Below are positions 31,058-39,786 of a stretch of DNA of 64,000 nt, one piece after another. Position numbers and translations under genes: made by a program. A model generated the notes under the pieces. That model did no database searches. It saw nothing but the letters and a program-made list of their open reading frames with translations, and was not told the DNA's origin. Source of the DNA: Pseudomonadota bacterium (GTDB lineage Bacteria > Pseudomonadota > Gammaproteobacteria > Acidiferrobacterales > UBA6901). The stretch covers positions 372,001 through 436,000 of the forward strand of contig JAJYEX010000001.1 of assembly GCA_021785515.1 (NCBI GenBank), in the 5' to 3' direction. How positions within the stretch are numbered: position 1 is the first letter of the stretch; each line of letters begins with the position of its first letter.

Positions 31058-32302
31058 CTAGTTGAGCTGAACCCGCTGACCCCAAGGCACGGGGGCCTTT
31101 CCTTTTACGAGCCAGATCACCGGGAACACCGGCGCCTCCCGGGGGAATTCGCCCTCCGCGTCGGTGAAGTACAGCACAAGGTCCGGCTGGCGATCCTGCG
31201 TTTTCAGCCAGTCAAACGGCGGGACAAAGCTGGTGCCACCACCACCAGAAAGCGCTCCCGGCAACACCAGCTCTTCCCATGGCTCATACTGCCATGGACC
31301 GCCTTCGCAAAGCTTGTCATCGCAGCCGAGCAGCGTGACCCTGGCCCGCAATTGACCCTTAAGCGCATCCACCTCCGCCAGAAACTCCCGCATCTCCGAA
31401 TCCCCGATGGAGCCACTGGTATCCAGGACGATCGCCAGTTCGATCTGGCTACTGCGCAGGCTAGGAAGTATGGCAACCCCTTCGCGGCGGGACGGCCGCA
31501 TGAAGCTATAGTCGTCACGGGCGCTGGCGCTCATGTACTGCGCCAACATCATGCGCCACGGAAGACGCGGTTGCAGCAGATGATCAATCATGCGCGCCAT
31601 CGACGCGGTGAGTTTTCCAGCGTGCATGGCCTGCTGGGCGGCGCCAGCGAGGCGCTGTCGCCACTGCACGCTCATGGCGTCAAGTTCGCCCTCAGTAAGC
31701 GGCGCCGGCATCCGCGCCCCACTTTGGTCATCTTTGGACTGGCTACCGGTGCCGTTGCCGCGCTCGGCAGGCTGCGATCCGCTCGATGGGCTGTCACCGC
31801 GACTCCGGTCCGGCTGGCCGGCTCCAGACCCATCCTCGTGGCTGTCAGATACGTCATACAGATGGCGATCCAGAGGCTTCTGTTCGTCATTTTCCTGTAT
31901 GCACGGATAGATCTCTTCTGCTGTCATCCCATCAAAACCATCAAGCAACAGCGTCCCCGGCGGCGGCGTCAGGCCATCTTTCACAAGCATGGGATTCACG
32001 GCGTAGTCGCACGCAAGATCCCATCGGTGACGCGTCCGGTGCTGCCGCCGGACGAAGTGGGAGAGAGCGCAATGCAGCGCTTCATGGGCAAGCATGAACT
32101 GAGTCTGGTCCAGGCTGAGCGCCCGGATGTAATCGCGATTGAAGTAAAATGCACGGGCGTCAGTTGCCGTGGTTTCACACCAGGCAGGATCGGCCGCCAC
32201 CAGTGGCAGCTGCAGCACGAGTGCTCCGAGAAACGGCTTGTCAAGAATCAGCCGTGTCCGCGCGGCCGCGAGCTTCGTTTCAACATCGTCCTTTGCAGCC
32301 AT
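31058..32302 (-). CDS. Putative metallopeptidase with C-terminal VWA-like domain (DUF2201 type)
   Basis: 414 residues in two domains. The N-terminal half has a zincin motif HEALH at residues 73-77, typical of the DUF2201/PF13203 metallopeptidase domain. A Ser/Gly/Asp-rich linker follows (about 150-200). The C-terminal half is a VWA-like domain with the MIDAS-type DTSGS near residue 293 and ending in the FPVIWLVKG strand. Such proteins are encoded beside MoxR-type AAA ATPases, the ATPase probably acting with the VWA partner as a chaperone or metal-insertion machine. Here it starts 5 bases after the MoxR stop. Peptidase activity itself is not demonstrated for this family as far as I know. Confidence 0.88.
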   Translation of the reverse strand: MAAKDDVETKLAAARTRLILDKPFLGALVLQLPLVAADPAWCETTATDARAFYFNRDYIRALSLDQTQFMLAHEALHCALSHFVRRQHRTRHRWDLACDYAVNPMLVKDGLTPPPGTLLLDGFDGMTAEEIYPCIQENDEQKPLDRHLYDVSDSHEDGSGAGQPDRSRGDSPSSGSQPAERGNGTGSQSKDDQSGARMPAPLTEGELDAMSVQWRQRLAGAAQQAMHAGKLTASMARMIDHLLQPRLPWRMMLAQYMSASARDDYSFMRPSRREGVAILPSLRSSQIELAIVLDTSGSIGDSEMREFLAEVDALKGQLRARVTLLGCDDKLCEGGPWQYEPWEELVLPGALSGGGGTSFVPPFDWLKTQDRQPDLVLYFTDAEGEFPREAPVFPVIWLVKGKAPVPWGQRVQLN

Positions 32303-32307
32303 GGCGA

Positions 32308-33354
32308 TTACATGTCGAAAAGCATCACATCCGCAACATGTTTCGCCCAGTTTCCGAATTGCGGTAGCGAAAACAGCTTGCGGCCCACTGCACGCTGCAT
32401 GTCCGAGACCAGCATCACGCCCATTTCGCGCTGCGGAAACTTCAACGCATAATCGAGAATGTGGCCATAGACGCGACTTTCGTCAGCACTGTCCCGTGCG
32501 CGCATGGCACGGCCAACCAGCGCGCTTGCCACTGCGTACTGCAGGTCGGTTTCGCGTGGAACAGCAACGGCCTCTCCGCAGATTATGGCGTCGATGTCCG
32601 GAAGATTATCAAGATTGTCCATGAAAGCGCGCAGTTCGATCGCGGCCGCCGGGCCCACACAGGCCTGCAGCGCATCGCCTAGCAAACTAGGCTGGTCACC
32701 GAATTTACGCAGCGCGCGGTGCGCAAATTCCCACGACCGCGGGCTCGGAAACGCCGCCGGGTTATGGGCCGGATCAAAGTCGAACAACAACTCCGGTCTG
32801 AACCTCAGAAACGCGATGATACGCTCGTCAATCCCGCTGACATAAGCCCAGCTTACCCAATCGTCAAGATGGACTTCCACCTCAAAATGGGAAAACCGAT
32901 TGGCGAGTGGCGCCGGCATGCTATAGGTAACACCACGATCCCCCTGGCGATTGCCGGCGGCGAATATTGCCCACCCGTCCGGAACCTGGTACGCACCAAG
33001 ACGTCGGTCAAGAATGAGCTGATAGGCTGCTGCCGAGACGGTCGGCACGGCAGAGGTAATTTCGTCAAGGAACAGGATGCCTGCCTCGCCATGGCGTCTG
33101 GCATCAGGCAGCATTGCCGGAATCGCCCATTCCACCAGACCGTCAACCCGGAACGGTATGCCGCGCAGATCGGTCGGTTCCATCTGCGACAGTCGGATAT
33201 CAACCACCGGAACGGCGTGCCGCAGCCCCACCTGCGCAACCATCTGTGACTTGCCCACTCCGGGAGGTCCCCACAACATTACCGGTGTATGGTGGCCATC
33301 CCGGGTACTGGTAAATTCCCGGTCCAGGATTGAAAGCAAATTGCTGGGACGCAT
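32308..33354 (-). CDS. MoxR-family AAA+ ATPase
   Basis: 348 residues. Walker A GPPGVGKS is at 29-36 and Walker B ILFLDE at 93-98. AAGNRQGD (sensor 1) and NRFSHFEV with an arginine-finger-like Arg follow, then a C-terminal helical lid. The protein belongs to the MoxR/RavA/CbbQ group, hexameric ATPases that remodel partner complexes. Its partner is most likely the VWA-like metallopeptidase encoded immediately downstream. The gene is first in a three-gene unit with a well-formed promoter upstream. Confidence 0.92.
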   Translation of the reverse strand: MRPSNLLSILDREFTSTRDGHHTPVMLWGPPGVGKSQMVAQVGLRHAVPVVDIRLSQMEPTDLRGIPFRVDGLVEWAIPAMLPDARRHGEAGILFLDEITSAVPTVSAAAYQLILDRRLGAYQVPDGWAIFAAGNRQGDRGVTYSMPAPLANRFSHFEVEVHLDDWVSWAYVSGIDERIIAFLRFRPELLFDFDPAHNPAAFPSPRSWEFAHRALRKFGDQPSLLGDALQACVGPAAAIELRAFMDNLDNLPDIDAIICGEAVAVPRETDLQYAVASALVGRAMRARDSADESRVYGHILDYALKFPQREMGVMLVSDMQRAVGRKLFSLPQFGNWAKHVADVMLFDM

Positions 33355-33382
33355 AACCTCTCCGCGATGCCGCGCCCAATGT

Positions 33383-33397
33383 CGGGCGATTCGCCCG
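33383..33397. promoter_or_regulatory. Palindrome at the transcription start of the MoxR operon
   Basis: CGGGCGA-T-TCGCCCG is a 15-bp odd palindrome lying just downstream of the predicted -10 box, over the expected start of transcription. A related GGGCA-AAAA-TGCCC repeat (33423-33436) overlaps the -35 box. Both look like repressor sites, though in GC-rich DNA some such repeats occur by chance. Confidence 0.4.
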
Positions 33398-33399
33398 GC

Positions 33400-33428
33400 A
33401 GTATAAAATTAGTATTGATCCAGGGCAA
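33400..33428 (-). promoter_or_regulatory. Sigma70 promoter of the MoxR-VWA-DsrS-like operon
   Basis: On the minus strand TTGCCC (33423-33428) and TATACT (33400-33405) are separated by exactly 17 bases, in an AT-rich patch within GC-rich DNA, about 45 bases before the MoxR start codon. Spacing and both hexamers are close to consensus. The rest of the 310-bp gap up to the PilZ gene holds no recognisable gene. Confidence 0.6.
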
Positions 33429-33664
33429 AAATGCCCGCAACCGGCCCGGACCGGCGCCACATCAGACACGGGCGTCCAGCGCCTTGCGGCATGGCAAAAA
33501 CAGCGAGATTCTGCGGTGTGGGGTGGGTAACCGGCAGACTCCGCCGTAAACCGGAACATCAACCGGATATGCGGCCTGCAAACCCATGATCCGGCCGCGC
33601 CGTTAAGGTACAGCTGCTCCGGAAATCCGGGACGTACCGCCGGGGAGAAGAATGAACGCGCCTG

Positions 33665-34093
33665 TCAGGACTCGGGAAACTCTTCCAGTTTGGGAAAATC
33701 GGCCGCAAACCGACCGATCCACTCCGCCGCGGCTTCCTGTTGGGTCAAGGTGCGTCCTTCACGCTCGCGCACTGTCCTCCGGTACTGCTCAACACAACAA
33801 ACCTGCCAGATCATCCGTGCCCGGAACGGATCGACACGGTGCAGAAATTTCACACCGGCCACAAAGTGATCGTCCTCCGGCCTGCACCAGACTACGTGAC
33901 CGTCGCACTGCAGGACCGGCTGCACGACCGAAATACTGAGCCTGACAGGCGTGCCGGACTCCAGCACCCGCTGCAAGCGGCATACGAGTCCTGCCGACCC
34001 GATTTCACGCAGGGAATCACTGCGGGAAATCGCAAGATCCACGCCGCGTATAAGGTATCTCGCATCCTTCCGGTCCGAAGTCATGTGCCGCAC
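33665..34093 (-). CDS. PilZ-domain protein
   Basis: 142 residues. The PilZ-like barrel covers about residues 5-105: an RKDARYLIR element stands where RxxxR is expected, but the second motif (D/N-x-S-x-x-G) is altered to EIGSAG, so c-di-GMP binding is doubtful. The C-terminal helix REREGRTLTQQEAAAEWI closely resembles that of the PilZ protein encoded at 35483-35911, which keeps both motifs. The two genes are therefore paralogues separated by a quinone oxidoreductase gene. It could be an effector that has lost ligand binding. Confidence 0.78.
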   Translation of the reverse strand: MRHMTSDRKDARYLIRGVDLAISRSDSLREIGSAGLVCRLQRVLESGTPVRLSISVVQPVLQCDGHVVWCRPEDDHFVAGVKFLHRVDPFRARMIWQVCCVEQYRRTVREREGRTLTQQEAAAEWIGRFAADFPKLEEFPES

Positions 34094-34191
34094 CCCGCTT
34101 GTCCGGCGCCGCTGCGCCTACGGGAAGATCATGCAGAAAATGTGCCAGTCACCGTGAATCCACCCCTGAAAACCGCAACCTGTCCTGGCTG

Positions 34192-34221
34192 TGGATAGTG
34201 CAGCCTTCGTTCCGGATTCAA
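34192..34221 (-). promoter_or_regulatory. Possible promoter of the first PilZ gene
   Basis: On the minus strand TTGAAT (34216-34221) and TATCCA (34192-34197) are separated by 18 bases, about 100 bases before the PilZ start. The remaining part of the 314-bp gap shows only a weak 64-codon frame I could not support. Confidence 0.3.
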
Positions 34222-34407
34222 CTAAGCTGCGGATTTTGCGCGCTTTAAAAACCGGTGGCCGCGATCCCGGATTGACGGCAAAAGGCGCCGCGGGCGCGCC
34301 CTCCTCAGACATGGTGACAATCGCAGGCCGCCCATAGCCATTCCGGACGGGCTGGCGTAATGGATCGCAGGCATCGTGCCCGTCTATCCGCCTGGGGCAG
34401 ACAATCT

Positions 34408-35421
34408 TCAGTCCCTGGCAACCTGCAGCACAATCTTACCGACATGCTTGTCGTTCTCCATCATGGCATGGGATTGGGATGCCTGTTCCAGCGGGAACGT
34501 GGCGTGCACCACGGGCCGTATCCGACCAGCCTCAATCAGGGGCCAGACCTTTGCCTGCAGGGCGCGGGCGATTCCCGCCTTGAATCCGAGCGGACGCGAC
34601 CGCAGCGTCGATCCGGTTAACACCAGCCGCCGTCGCAACAGCTGCTCGATATCGATTGTCGCCTCGCGCCCGCCGAGATAGGCAATAAAGACAAGCCGGC
34701 CGTCGTCTGCCAGAATCGGCAGCTCTCTTGCAACGTAATCGCCACCGACCATGTCCAGAATGACATCCACGCCCCGATCCTGCGTCAGCGCCTTGGTCAC
34801 GGCGGCAAAGTCTTCAGTCCGGTAGTTGATCGCACGCTCTGCCCCCAGCCCCTCACAGGCCAGACACTTCTGCGCCGTGCCGGCGGTGACGAATACCCGA
34901 TGGCCCAAAGCGCTGGCCATCTGGATCGCGCAGACGCCGATTCCACTGGACCCGCCCTGGACAAGCAGGGTCTCGCCCGGACGAATGGCCGCCCGGTCAA
35001 ACACGTTACTCCAGACGGTAAAGAAGGTTTCGGGCATAGAGGCTGCCTCGATCATGTCCAGCCCGCGAGGCACGGGCAGGCACTGCTCGGCAGGCGCGAT
35101 ACAGTATTCGGCATACCCGCCACCCGACACGAGGGCGCATACGCGATCACCGGCCCGCCATGCATGGACCCCCGGACCCACGTCGACCACGGTGCCCGCA
35201 ACCTCGAGACCCGGAATGTCGGTTACACCGTTTGGTGGCGGATACAAACCCTTGCGCTGAAGAATATCAGGACGATTGACTCCGGCGGCAGCCACCCTGA
35301 TCAGGACTTCTCCACTCTCGGGCACCGGTGTGGCACGACTGACTACAGTCAGCACTTCAGGCCCGCCAGGAGCGGCTATGGCCACCGCGCGCATGGACTT
35401 GGACCGGTGTGTTCCATCCAT
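34408..35421 (-). CDS. NAD(P)H-quinone oxidoreductase, zinc-free MDR family (PIG3 type)
   Basis: About 337 residues. It is a medium-chain dehydrogenase/reductase: the GroES-like N-terminal part has AAGVNRPDILQRKGLYPPP, a PIG3-type signature, and the Rossmann part has LLVQGGSSGIG followed by RAINYRTEDF, typical of NADPH binding. Zinc-binding cysteines are absent, which marks a quinone oxidoreductase rather than an alcohol dehydrogenase. ATG 35421 is chosen because GGAGA lies seven bases upstream; TTG 35427 and ATG 35394 are alternatives. It probably detoxifies quinones or aldehydes. It lies between two PilZ genes on the same strand. Confidence 0.9.
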   Translation of the reverse strand: MDGTHRSKSMRAVAIAAPGGPEVLTVVSRATPVPESGEVLIRVAAAGVNRPDILQRKGLYPPPNGVTDIPGLEVAGTVVDVGPGVHAWRAGDRVCALVSGGGYAEYCIAPAEQCLPVPRGLDMIEAASMPETFFTVWSNVFDRAAIRPGETLLVQGGSSGIGVCAIQMASALGHRVFVTAGTAQKCLACEGLGAERAINYRTEDFAAVTKALTQDRGVDVILDMVGGDYVARELPILADDGRLVFIAYLGGREATIDIEQLLRRRLVLTGSTLRSRPLGFKAGIARALQAKVWPLIEAGRIRPVVHATFPLEQASQSHAMMENDKHVGKIVLQVARD

Positions 35422-35482
35422 AATCAATTCTCCAGATCAACTGGCGGATACCTGCCGGATCAGCCGGCATCCCGTCGCCCTC

Positions 35483-35911
35483 TCAGGCCCGGGTCGATCC
35501 GGTCCCACCGGCGAAATCGGCGGAATATTTCTCTATCCACTCCAAGGCCGCCTGCTGCGCGGTGAGGTTGCGACCTTCCTGCGCCAGAAGCTGGCGCTGG
35601 TAATCATCGATTCTAAACACCATCTCGATGATATGCGACCGCGCCTTGTCGTTTGCATTGATGAACTCCACCCCGACCACATATTGCAGCGCCATCTTCT
35701 TGCACCACGCGACTTTGCCCAACACCTCGAAGACCGGACGGCGCGGAGGGATTCGCAGGCGGATGACCGCACCATGGCGCAACTCGACCATCGAGTTGAA
35801 TGACAGGCCGCCGCGGCTGATGTTGTTTAGATACAGCGTTTCACTCGCCACGACCTCCTCGAGCGACACCGATACCGGTAGCCCCGACACATAACGGATG
35901 TTGCTTCGCAT
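35483..35911 (-). CDS. PilZ-domain c-di-GMP receptor
   Basis: 142 residues. Both c-di-GMP-binding motifs are intact: RSNIR near the start (RxxxR) and NNISRGG (N-x-S-x-x-G) about 25 residues later, followed by the beta barrel. A C-terminal helix with EGRNLTAQQAALEWI is shared with the paralogue at 33665-34093. It is a stand-alone receptor without an output domain, so it probably acts by binding a partner such as a motility or secretion component. The diguanylate cyclase encoded at 18.9 kb could supply its ligand. Confidence 0.88.
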   Translation of the reverse strand: MRSNIRYVSGLPVSVSLEEVVASETLYLNNISRGGLSFNSMVELRHGAVIRLRIPPRRPVFEVLGKVAWCKKMALQYVVGVEFINANDKARSHIIEMVFRIDDYQRQLLAQEGRNLTAQQAALEWIEKYSADFAGGTGSTRA

Positions 35912-36013
35912 GTGATCCCCGCCTGCTTGCTATGATTATTCGTCCCCAACACGACCGGCCCCAATCCGATGTGCGCAGCGGGCCCCGCTTCATTCCTGCC
36001 ACCTCAGATCCCA

Positions 36014-36036
36014 GGACAACTTCCGGCAAGTTGTCC
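36014..36036. repeat. Perfect 9-bp hairpin downstream of sucD
   Basis: GGACAACTT and AAGTTGTCC flank a five-base loop, about 70 bases beyond the sucD stop. It is well placed to end or stabilise the 3' end of the suc transcript, although no U-run follows on either strand. Confidence 0.5.
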
Positions 36037-36104
36037 CGGAAATCGGCAGCCGATGCTTTGCGGTCAACCGGGCAAGGCGTGCCGGGACAGAGCGGCCCGC
36101 GGCA

Positions 36105-36983
36105 CTAGCGGTTCGCAGACAGGGCGGCGAGCACCGCGCTTCCCATTTCGGCTGGCGACCGTACCGTGGCGACTCCGGCAGTCTCTAAAGCGGCGAACTT
36201 TTCGGCCGCTGTGCCCCGGCCGGCACTTATGATTGCCCCGGCATGACCCATTCTACGTCCTGGCGGTGCAGTCACACCGGCGATGTAGGCGATCACCGGC
36301 TTCGTGACATGGTCCGTTATGTAGGCCGCCGCCTCTTCCTCTGCACTACCGCCGATCTCCCCCACCATCAGTATCACTTCGGTCTGCGGATCGTTTTGAA
36401 AAAGCTCCAGGCAGTCGACAAAGCTTGTACCCGGAATCGGATCCCCACCGATTCCGATGCAGGTGCTCTGACCGATCCCCAGATCGGTGGTCTGCTGGAC
36501 TGCCTCGTAGGTCAGCGTTCCCGACCGCGACACAATACCTGCCCTGCCGGACAGATGGATCGATCCGGGCATGATTCCGATCTTGCACTTCTCCGGCGTG
36601 ATGATGCCTGGACAGTTCGGTCCAATCAGGCGCGCGCCACACTCCTTCACCACCAACGCGGCCTCAAGCATATCCTGTGTCGGGACGCCTTCGGTGATAC
36701 AGACAATCAGGGCGATGCCAGACTCAGCTGCCTCGAGTATGGCGTCCTTGCAGAACGCCGCTGGCACATAGATCACGCTGGCATCCGCGCCCGTCCCGGC
36801 CACTGCCTCCTTGACCGTATTGAAGACCGGCAGACCGAGATGCCTGGTGCCCCCTTTACCGGGTGTGACACCACCCACCATCCGCGTGCCGTAGGCAATT
36901 GCCTGCTCGGAGTGAAACGTGCCCTGCTTTCCCGTAAAACCCTGGCAGATTACCCGGGTGTCTGCGTCTACCAGTACGCTCAT
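36105..36983 (-). CDS. sucD: Succinyl-CoA synthetase subunit alpha
   Basis: 292 residues. With SucC it interconverts succinyl-CoA and succinate with phosphorylation of ADP or GDP. The CoA-binding Rossmann part has [17 protein letters not shown] and GGVTPGKGG. The phosphorylated active-site histidine lies in [11 protein letters not shown] near residue 250. It is the last gene of the suc cluster; its start overlaps sucC by 4 bases. Confidence 0.97.
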   Translation of the reverse strand: MSVLVDADTRVICQGFTGKQGTFHSEQAIAYGTRMVGGVTPGKGGTRHLGLPVFNTVKEAVAGTGADASVIYVPAAFCKDAILEAAESGIALIVCITEGVPTQDMLEAALVVKECGARLIGPNCPGIITPEKCKIGIMPGSIHLSGRAGIVSRSGTLTYEAVQQTTDLGIGQSTCIGIGGDPIPGTSFVDCLELFQNDPQTEVILMVGEIGGSAEEEAAAYITDHVTKPVIAYIAGVTAPPGRRMGHAGAIISAGRGTAAEKFAALETAGVATVRSPAEMGSAVLAALSANR

Positions 36984-38149
36984 GCCGCCCCCTGCACTGC
37001 AGTGACAATCTTGCGTGCGGCCTCCGCCAGGCCGCTGGCCGCAGTGATGCGCAAACCGCTGCGGTCCAGGATCTCACGACCACGATCAGCCTGGTTCCCG
37101 GCCAGTCGCACGACGACCGGAACACTGATGCCGACTTCCGCCACGGCCCCCACGATCCCCTCGGCAATCATGTCGCAACGCACGATCCCGCCAAAGATGT
37201 TGACCAGTACTCCACGGACATTGGCATCGGCCAAGATGATCTTGAACGCTTCCACCACCCGATCTTTAGTGGTTGAACCGCCCACGTCCAGAAAATTTGC
37301 CGGGTTCCCGCCGTGCAGTTTGATCAGATCCATGGTCGCCATCGCGAGCCCCGCGCCGTTAACCATGCAGCCGATGTTGCCGTCGAGCGCGATGTAGTTG
37401 AGGTCCCAGTCCCGGGCTCGCGTCTCACGCTCGTCCTCCTGGCTCGTGTCTCGCGACGCGGCCAGGGCCTTGTGGCGGAAAAGTGCGCTGTCGTCCGCAT
37501 TTACCTTGGCGTCCAGACAGACCAGTTGTCCGTCCCGGGTTACCGCCAGCGGATTGACTTCGATCAGGCTCAGATCATTCTCGGTGAACATCCGCGCCAT
37601 ACCAGACAGAATCTTTGTCAACTGCGGCAGCTGCTCTGCGTCCAGTCCCAGCGAGAAACCGAGCTCGCGACACTGGTAGGGCTGCAGACCGACCAGGGGG
37701 TGCACAACCGCCTGCAGGATCTTCTCCGGCGTCTCGTGCGCCACCGTTTCGATCTCCATTCCGCCCTCGGTCGAAACCATGACCACAAGTCGGCGGCGCG
37801 ACCGATCGACGACGATCCCCGCATACAGTTCCCGGGCAACATCGGAAGGTTTCTCGATCAGTACCTGGTGAATCGGCTGTCCGCGCCCGCCACTCTGGCC
37901 GGTAACTAGGAGCGATCCCAGCATGGAGGCCGCCGCTTTTACCGCCTCATCGGGGCTCGAAACAAACTGCACGCCACCGGCCTTGCCACGGCCACCAGCA
38001 TGTACCTGAGCCTTGATTATCCAGCGGTCCCCGCCGAGTTCAGCAACGGCGGCACGCACGGAATCGGGGTTGTCCGCAACCCGGTGCTCGGGGACGGCAA
38101 CGCCATACTGAGCAAGCATCCGCTTAGACTGATATTCGTGCAAATTCAT
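36980..38149 (-). CDS. sucC: Succinyl-CoA synthetase subunit beta
   Basis: 389 residues, matching E. coli SucC (388). It has the ATP-grasp N-terminal start [16 protein letters not shown], the nucleotide-binding [15 protein letters not shown], then [18 protein letters not shown] with [12 protein letters not shown], and the C-terminal [16 protein letters not shown] loop. Its start is 100 bases downstream of lpd, and its stop overlaps the sucD start, so the two subunits are translated together. Confidence 0.97.
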   Translation of the reverse strand: MNLHEYQSKRMLAQYGVAVPEHRVADNPDSVRAAVAELGGDRWIIKAQVHAGGRGKAGGVQFVSSPDEAVKAAASMLGSLLVTGQSGGRGQPIHQVLIEKPSDVARELYAGIVVDRSRRRLVVMVSTEGGMEIETVAHETPEKILQAVVHPLVGLQPYQCRELGFSLGLDAEQLPQLTKILSGMARMFTENDLSLIEVNPLAVTRDGQLVCLDAKVNADDSALFRHKALAASRDTSQEDERETRARDWDLNYIALDGNIGCMVNGAGLAMATMDLIKLHGGNPANFLDVGGSTTKDRVVEAFKIILADANVRGVLVNIFGGIVRCDMIAEGIVGAVAEVGISVPVVVRLAGNQADRGREILDRSGLRITAASGLAEAARKIVTAVQGAA

Positions 38150-38249
38150 GAAATGTCCATCGAAAATGGGTTGCGATCACACAGCCATTCTAACCCACCG
38201 CCACGGGGCATGTCCCCGGGCATGCGGCTGTGCAACGCGCACCAAATGG

Positions 38250-39692
38250 TCAGTGCCGGCGCGATCGCGCTATATGAATCGCCCGGTTGTCGACCGCGAG
38301 CGCCGCCTCATGAAGCGCTTCCGATAACGTCGGGTGGGCAAACATGGTCATGGCCAAGTCCTCGCTGCTCGCCGAAAACTGCATGGCGATCACGGCCTCC
38401 GCCACCAGCTCGGAGCAGTGCGGACCAATCATGTGAACCCCCAGAATGCGGTCGGTCGCCGCGTCCGCAATCACCTTCACCATGCCGGAGGTATTGCCCA
38501 GCGCAAGTGCCCGGCCGCTGGCGGAAAAGGGGAAGACCCCCACCCGGCAATCAATTCCGGCTGCGCGCAGCGCCTGTTCGTTCTTGCCAACCCAGGCGAT
38601 TTCGGGGAGTGTGTAGATGACAGACGGGACAGTTTCATAGTTCACGGAAGATTGTTGACCGGCAATGCGTTCCGCGACCATGACCCCTTCTTCCGAACCT
38701 TTGTGCGCCAGCATCGGTCCCCGGATCGCGTCACCGATGGCATAAACTCCCGGAATATTGGTACGGCAGTGCTCGTCGATATGTATCACGCCCCATTCAT
38801 CCAGCAGCAGCTCAGTCTCGGGTGCAAACAGGTCACGCGTATTTGGACGCCGGCCGACGGCTACTACCAGCTTGTCGACCGTCTCGCGGTGATCCCCATC
38901 CTGATCCTGATAGGTCATCTCGACCTGATCGCCAACCACCTGGCATCCAACAAGACGGGTGCCGAGACGGATATCCAGACCCTGGGCGGTAAAAAGACGA
39001 AGGGCTTCACTCGCAATCTGTGTGTCCGTCATCGTGAGCAACGCCGGTTGCGCCTCGAGCAGCACTACTTTCGAGCCTAGGCGCCGCCAGACACTCCCAA
39101 GTTCCAGACCGACCACTCCGGCGCCGATGATTCCCAGACGTGGCGGAACCTCCTGGAATTCAAGTGCGCCCGCAGAATCGACGATGAGCCGACCGTCTAG
39201 CGGAGCCACGCCCATCTCCACCGGTACCGACCCGGGCGCCAGGATGATGTTCTCCGCATCAATCATCTGTCCGTAGCCGGATTCGCCGTGACCGCGCACC
39301 TCCACGCGCTTTTGTGGCAACAGGCGCGCGCGCCCCGTCACCCACGTGATCTTGTGCGCCTTGAACAGCCCCGCAATTCCCCGGGTCAGGCTGGAAACGA
39401 TGCTGTCCTTGCGCGCCATCATCGCCTTGAGGTCCAGCTCCACCCCGCTGCACCGCACGCCGTGGAGCGCAAACGCACCCTGCGCCTGTTCGTAGATTTC
39501 CGAGGATTCGAGCAGCGCCTTGGACGGAATGCAGCCGCTATTCAGGCACGTTCCTCCGAGTACCGACCGGCCTTGCCGGTCGCGCCATGCGTCGACGCAG
39601 GCGGTATTCATACCGAGCTGAGCGCAGCGTATGGCCGCAACGTAGCCCGCCGGCCCGCCGCCTATCACGATCACGTCAAATCGACTTGCCAT
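38250..39692 (-). CDS. lpd: Dihydrolipoyl dehydrogenase (E3)
   Basis: 480 residues. It reoxidises the dihydrolipoyl groups of 2-oxoacid dehydrogenases with NAD. The FAD motif GGGPAG starts at about residue 12, the redox disulfide is GGTCLNSGCIP near residue 47, the NAD motif is IGAGVVGLELGSVW, and the active-site dyad lies in HAHPTLSE form as FAHPTLSEALHE near the C-terminus. Its location between sucB and sucC shows that it serves the 2-oxoglutarate complex, possibly also other complexes. Confidence 0.97.
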   Translation of the reverse strand: MASRFDVIVIGGGPAGYVAAIRCAQLGMNTACVDAWRDRQGRSVLGGTCLNSGCIPSKALLESSEIYEQAQGAFALHGVRCSGVELDLKAMMARKDSIVSSLTRGIAGLFKAHKITWVTGRARLLPQKRVEVRGHGESGYGQMIDAENIILAPGSVPVEMGVAPLDGRLIVDSAGALEFQEVPPRLGIIGAGVVGLELGSVWRRLGSKVVLLEAQPALLTMTDTQIASEALRLFTAQGLDIRLGTRLVGCQVVGDQVEMTYQDQDGDHRETVDKLVVAVGRRPNTRDLFAPETELLLDEWGVIHIDEHCRTNIPGVYAIGDAIRGPMLAHKGSEEGVMVAERIAGQQSSVNYETVPSVIYTLPEIAWVGKNEQALRAAGIDCRVGVFPFSASGRALALGNTSGMVKVIADAATDRILGVHMIGPHCSELVAEAVIAMQFSASSEDLAMTMFAHPTLSEALHEAALAVDNRAIHIARSRRH

Positions 39693-39786
39693 CGATCAAG
39701 CACCTCTGACAGATGTAAGCGGGTTGCCATTCCCGGCCCGCCCGGACCCGACTGATCCTGTACCGGATCTTCCGCGAAATCCGGGA

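Noticed and set aside
34118-34312. A 64-codon minus-strand frame between the quinone oxidoreductase and PilZ genes
   Set aside because: It has no supporting ribosome site or family similarity and contains the likely PilZ promoter.
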